From Desulfuromonadaceae bacterium UBA2294 (GTDB taxonomy: Bacteria > Desulfobacterota > Desulfuromonadia > Desulfuromonadales > UBA2294), in contig DDWE01000149.1 of the NCBI GenBank assembly GCA_002345625.1, positions 1 to 5,995 of the forward strand: a stretch of 5,995 bases of DNA. Direction: 5' to 3'. Below the pieces are notes generated by a model that was not told the origin of the DNA, ran no database searches, and saw only the letters and a list, made by a program, of their open reading frames with translations. The translations under genes and the position numbers were made by a program. Positions 5,874 to 5,995 of the stretch are shown here, piece by piece. Positions within the stretch are counted from its first letter, which is position 1. Every line of letters begins with the position of its first letter.

Positions 5874-5995
5874 ACAGCGAAATAATCTTTTTGGTTATTC
5901 ATTTGAATCAACCTGAGCTCTCATTGCAAAATCTGAAACTATTTCAACTCGGGGACAACCGATTAGCTTACGGTCTAAATCAAAATCTGGTCTCA
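5874..5995. other. AT-rich tail without a supportable gene
   Basis: Composition drops sharply relative to the coding DNA to the left. AATAATC and GGTTATT (5881-5887, 5893-5899) can form a hairpin with a TTTTT loop just after the SRPBCC stop. There is no T-tract after the stem, so it is a poor terminator. One frame on each strand stays open to the right edge: a plus frame from 5861, whose only common starts are TTG at 5891, 5903 and 5924, and a minus frame ending in TAA at 5897-5895. Neither has a ribosome site or a recognisable family motif. Either could be the edge of a neighbouring gene or chance. Confidence 0.5.
5927..5989 (+). repeat. Two direct copies of CAAAATCTG
   Basis: CAAAATCTG occurs at 5927-5935 and 5981-5989, exactly 54 bp apart, in the AT-rich tail. 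The distance is a multiple of three, and both copies fall in the same codon phase (QNL) of the plus frame that is open to the edge. Two short copies in AT-rich DNA may be coincidental. Confidence 0.35.

Noticed and set aside
1..5995. RNA genes, CRISPR arrays, insertion sequences or attachment sites
   Set aside because: Reading both strands I found no tRNA-like cloverleaf, spaced repeat array, terminal inverted repeats or transposase motifs; nearly all of 1-5873 is explained by protein-coding genes.

Overview
The window looks like an ordinary chromosomal stretch from a GC-rich, Gram-negative bacterium. The combination of a UPF0270 (YheU) protein, a COG2521-like methyltransferase, an AEC carrier and a DUF523-DUF1722 protein, with frequent TTG/GTG starts and GAGG-type ribosome sites, suggests Desulfuromonadales/Geobacter relatives. 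That placement is inference from family distribution and style, not proof. I see no rRNA, tRNA, CRISPR array, transposase, integrase or phage gene.

Left part (1-2671, all minus strand). Reading in the direction of transcription: an exported single-domain rhodanese (2671-2234), an AEC-family permease (2125-1178), a UPF0270/YheU protein (1105-860), and a Rossmann-fold SAM-dependent methyltransferase that runs off the left edge (830-1). Gaps are 108, 72 and 29 bp. The last two genes are the most likely to be co-transcribed.

Middle (2672-3907). A two-domain DUF523-DUF1722 protein (thiouracil-desulfidase-like N-terminus, YbgA-like C-terminus) is transcribed leftward from 3770. It shares a divergent control region of about 137 bp with a rightward operon. 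That control region holds a fair minus-strand promoter and an inverted repeat (GTATTG, 13 bp, CAATAC). The repeat overlaps a weak rightward promoter in a geometry like that of MerR-family operators.

Right part (3908-5873, plus strand). A tight two-gene operon encodes an atypical SDR fused to a C-terminal DUF2867 domain, then, 10 bp later, a stand-alone SRPBCC (START/Bet v1-like) protein. Together with the divergent YbgA-like gene this resembles the accessory-gene set often found around photolyase and light- or stress-responsive MerR regulators. No photolyase or regulator lies inside the window. The last 122 bp are clearly AT-rich and contain no gene I can support, although one frame on each strand stays open to the edge.

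The most interesting points are the SDR-DUF2867/SRPBCC/DUF523-DUF1722 divergon with its candidate operator, and the serine that replaces the usual cysteine in the SPSCG motif of the DUF523 domain.
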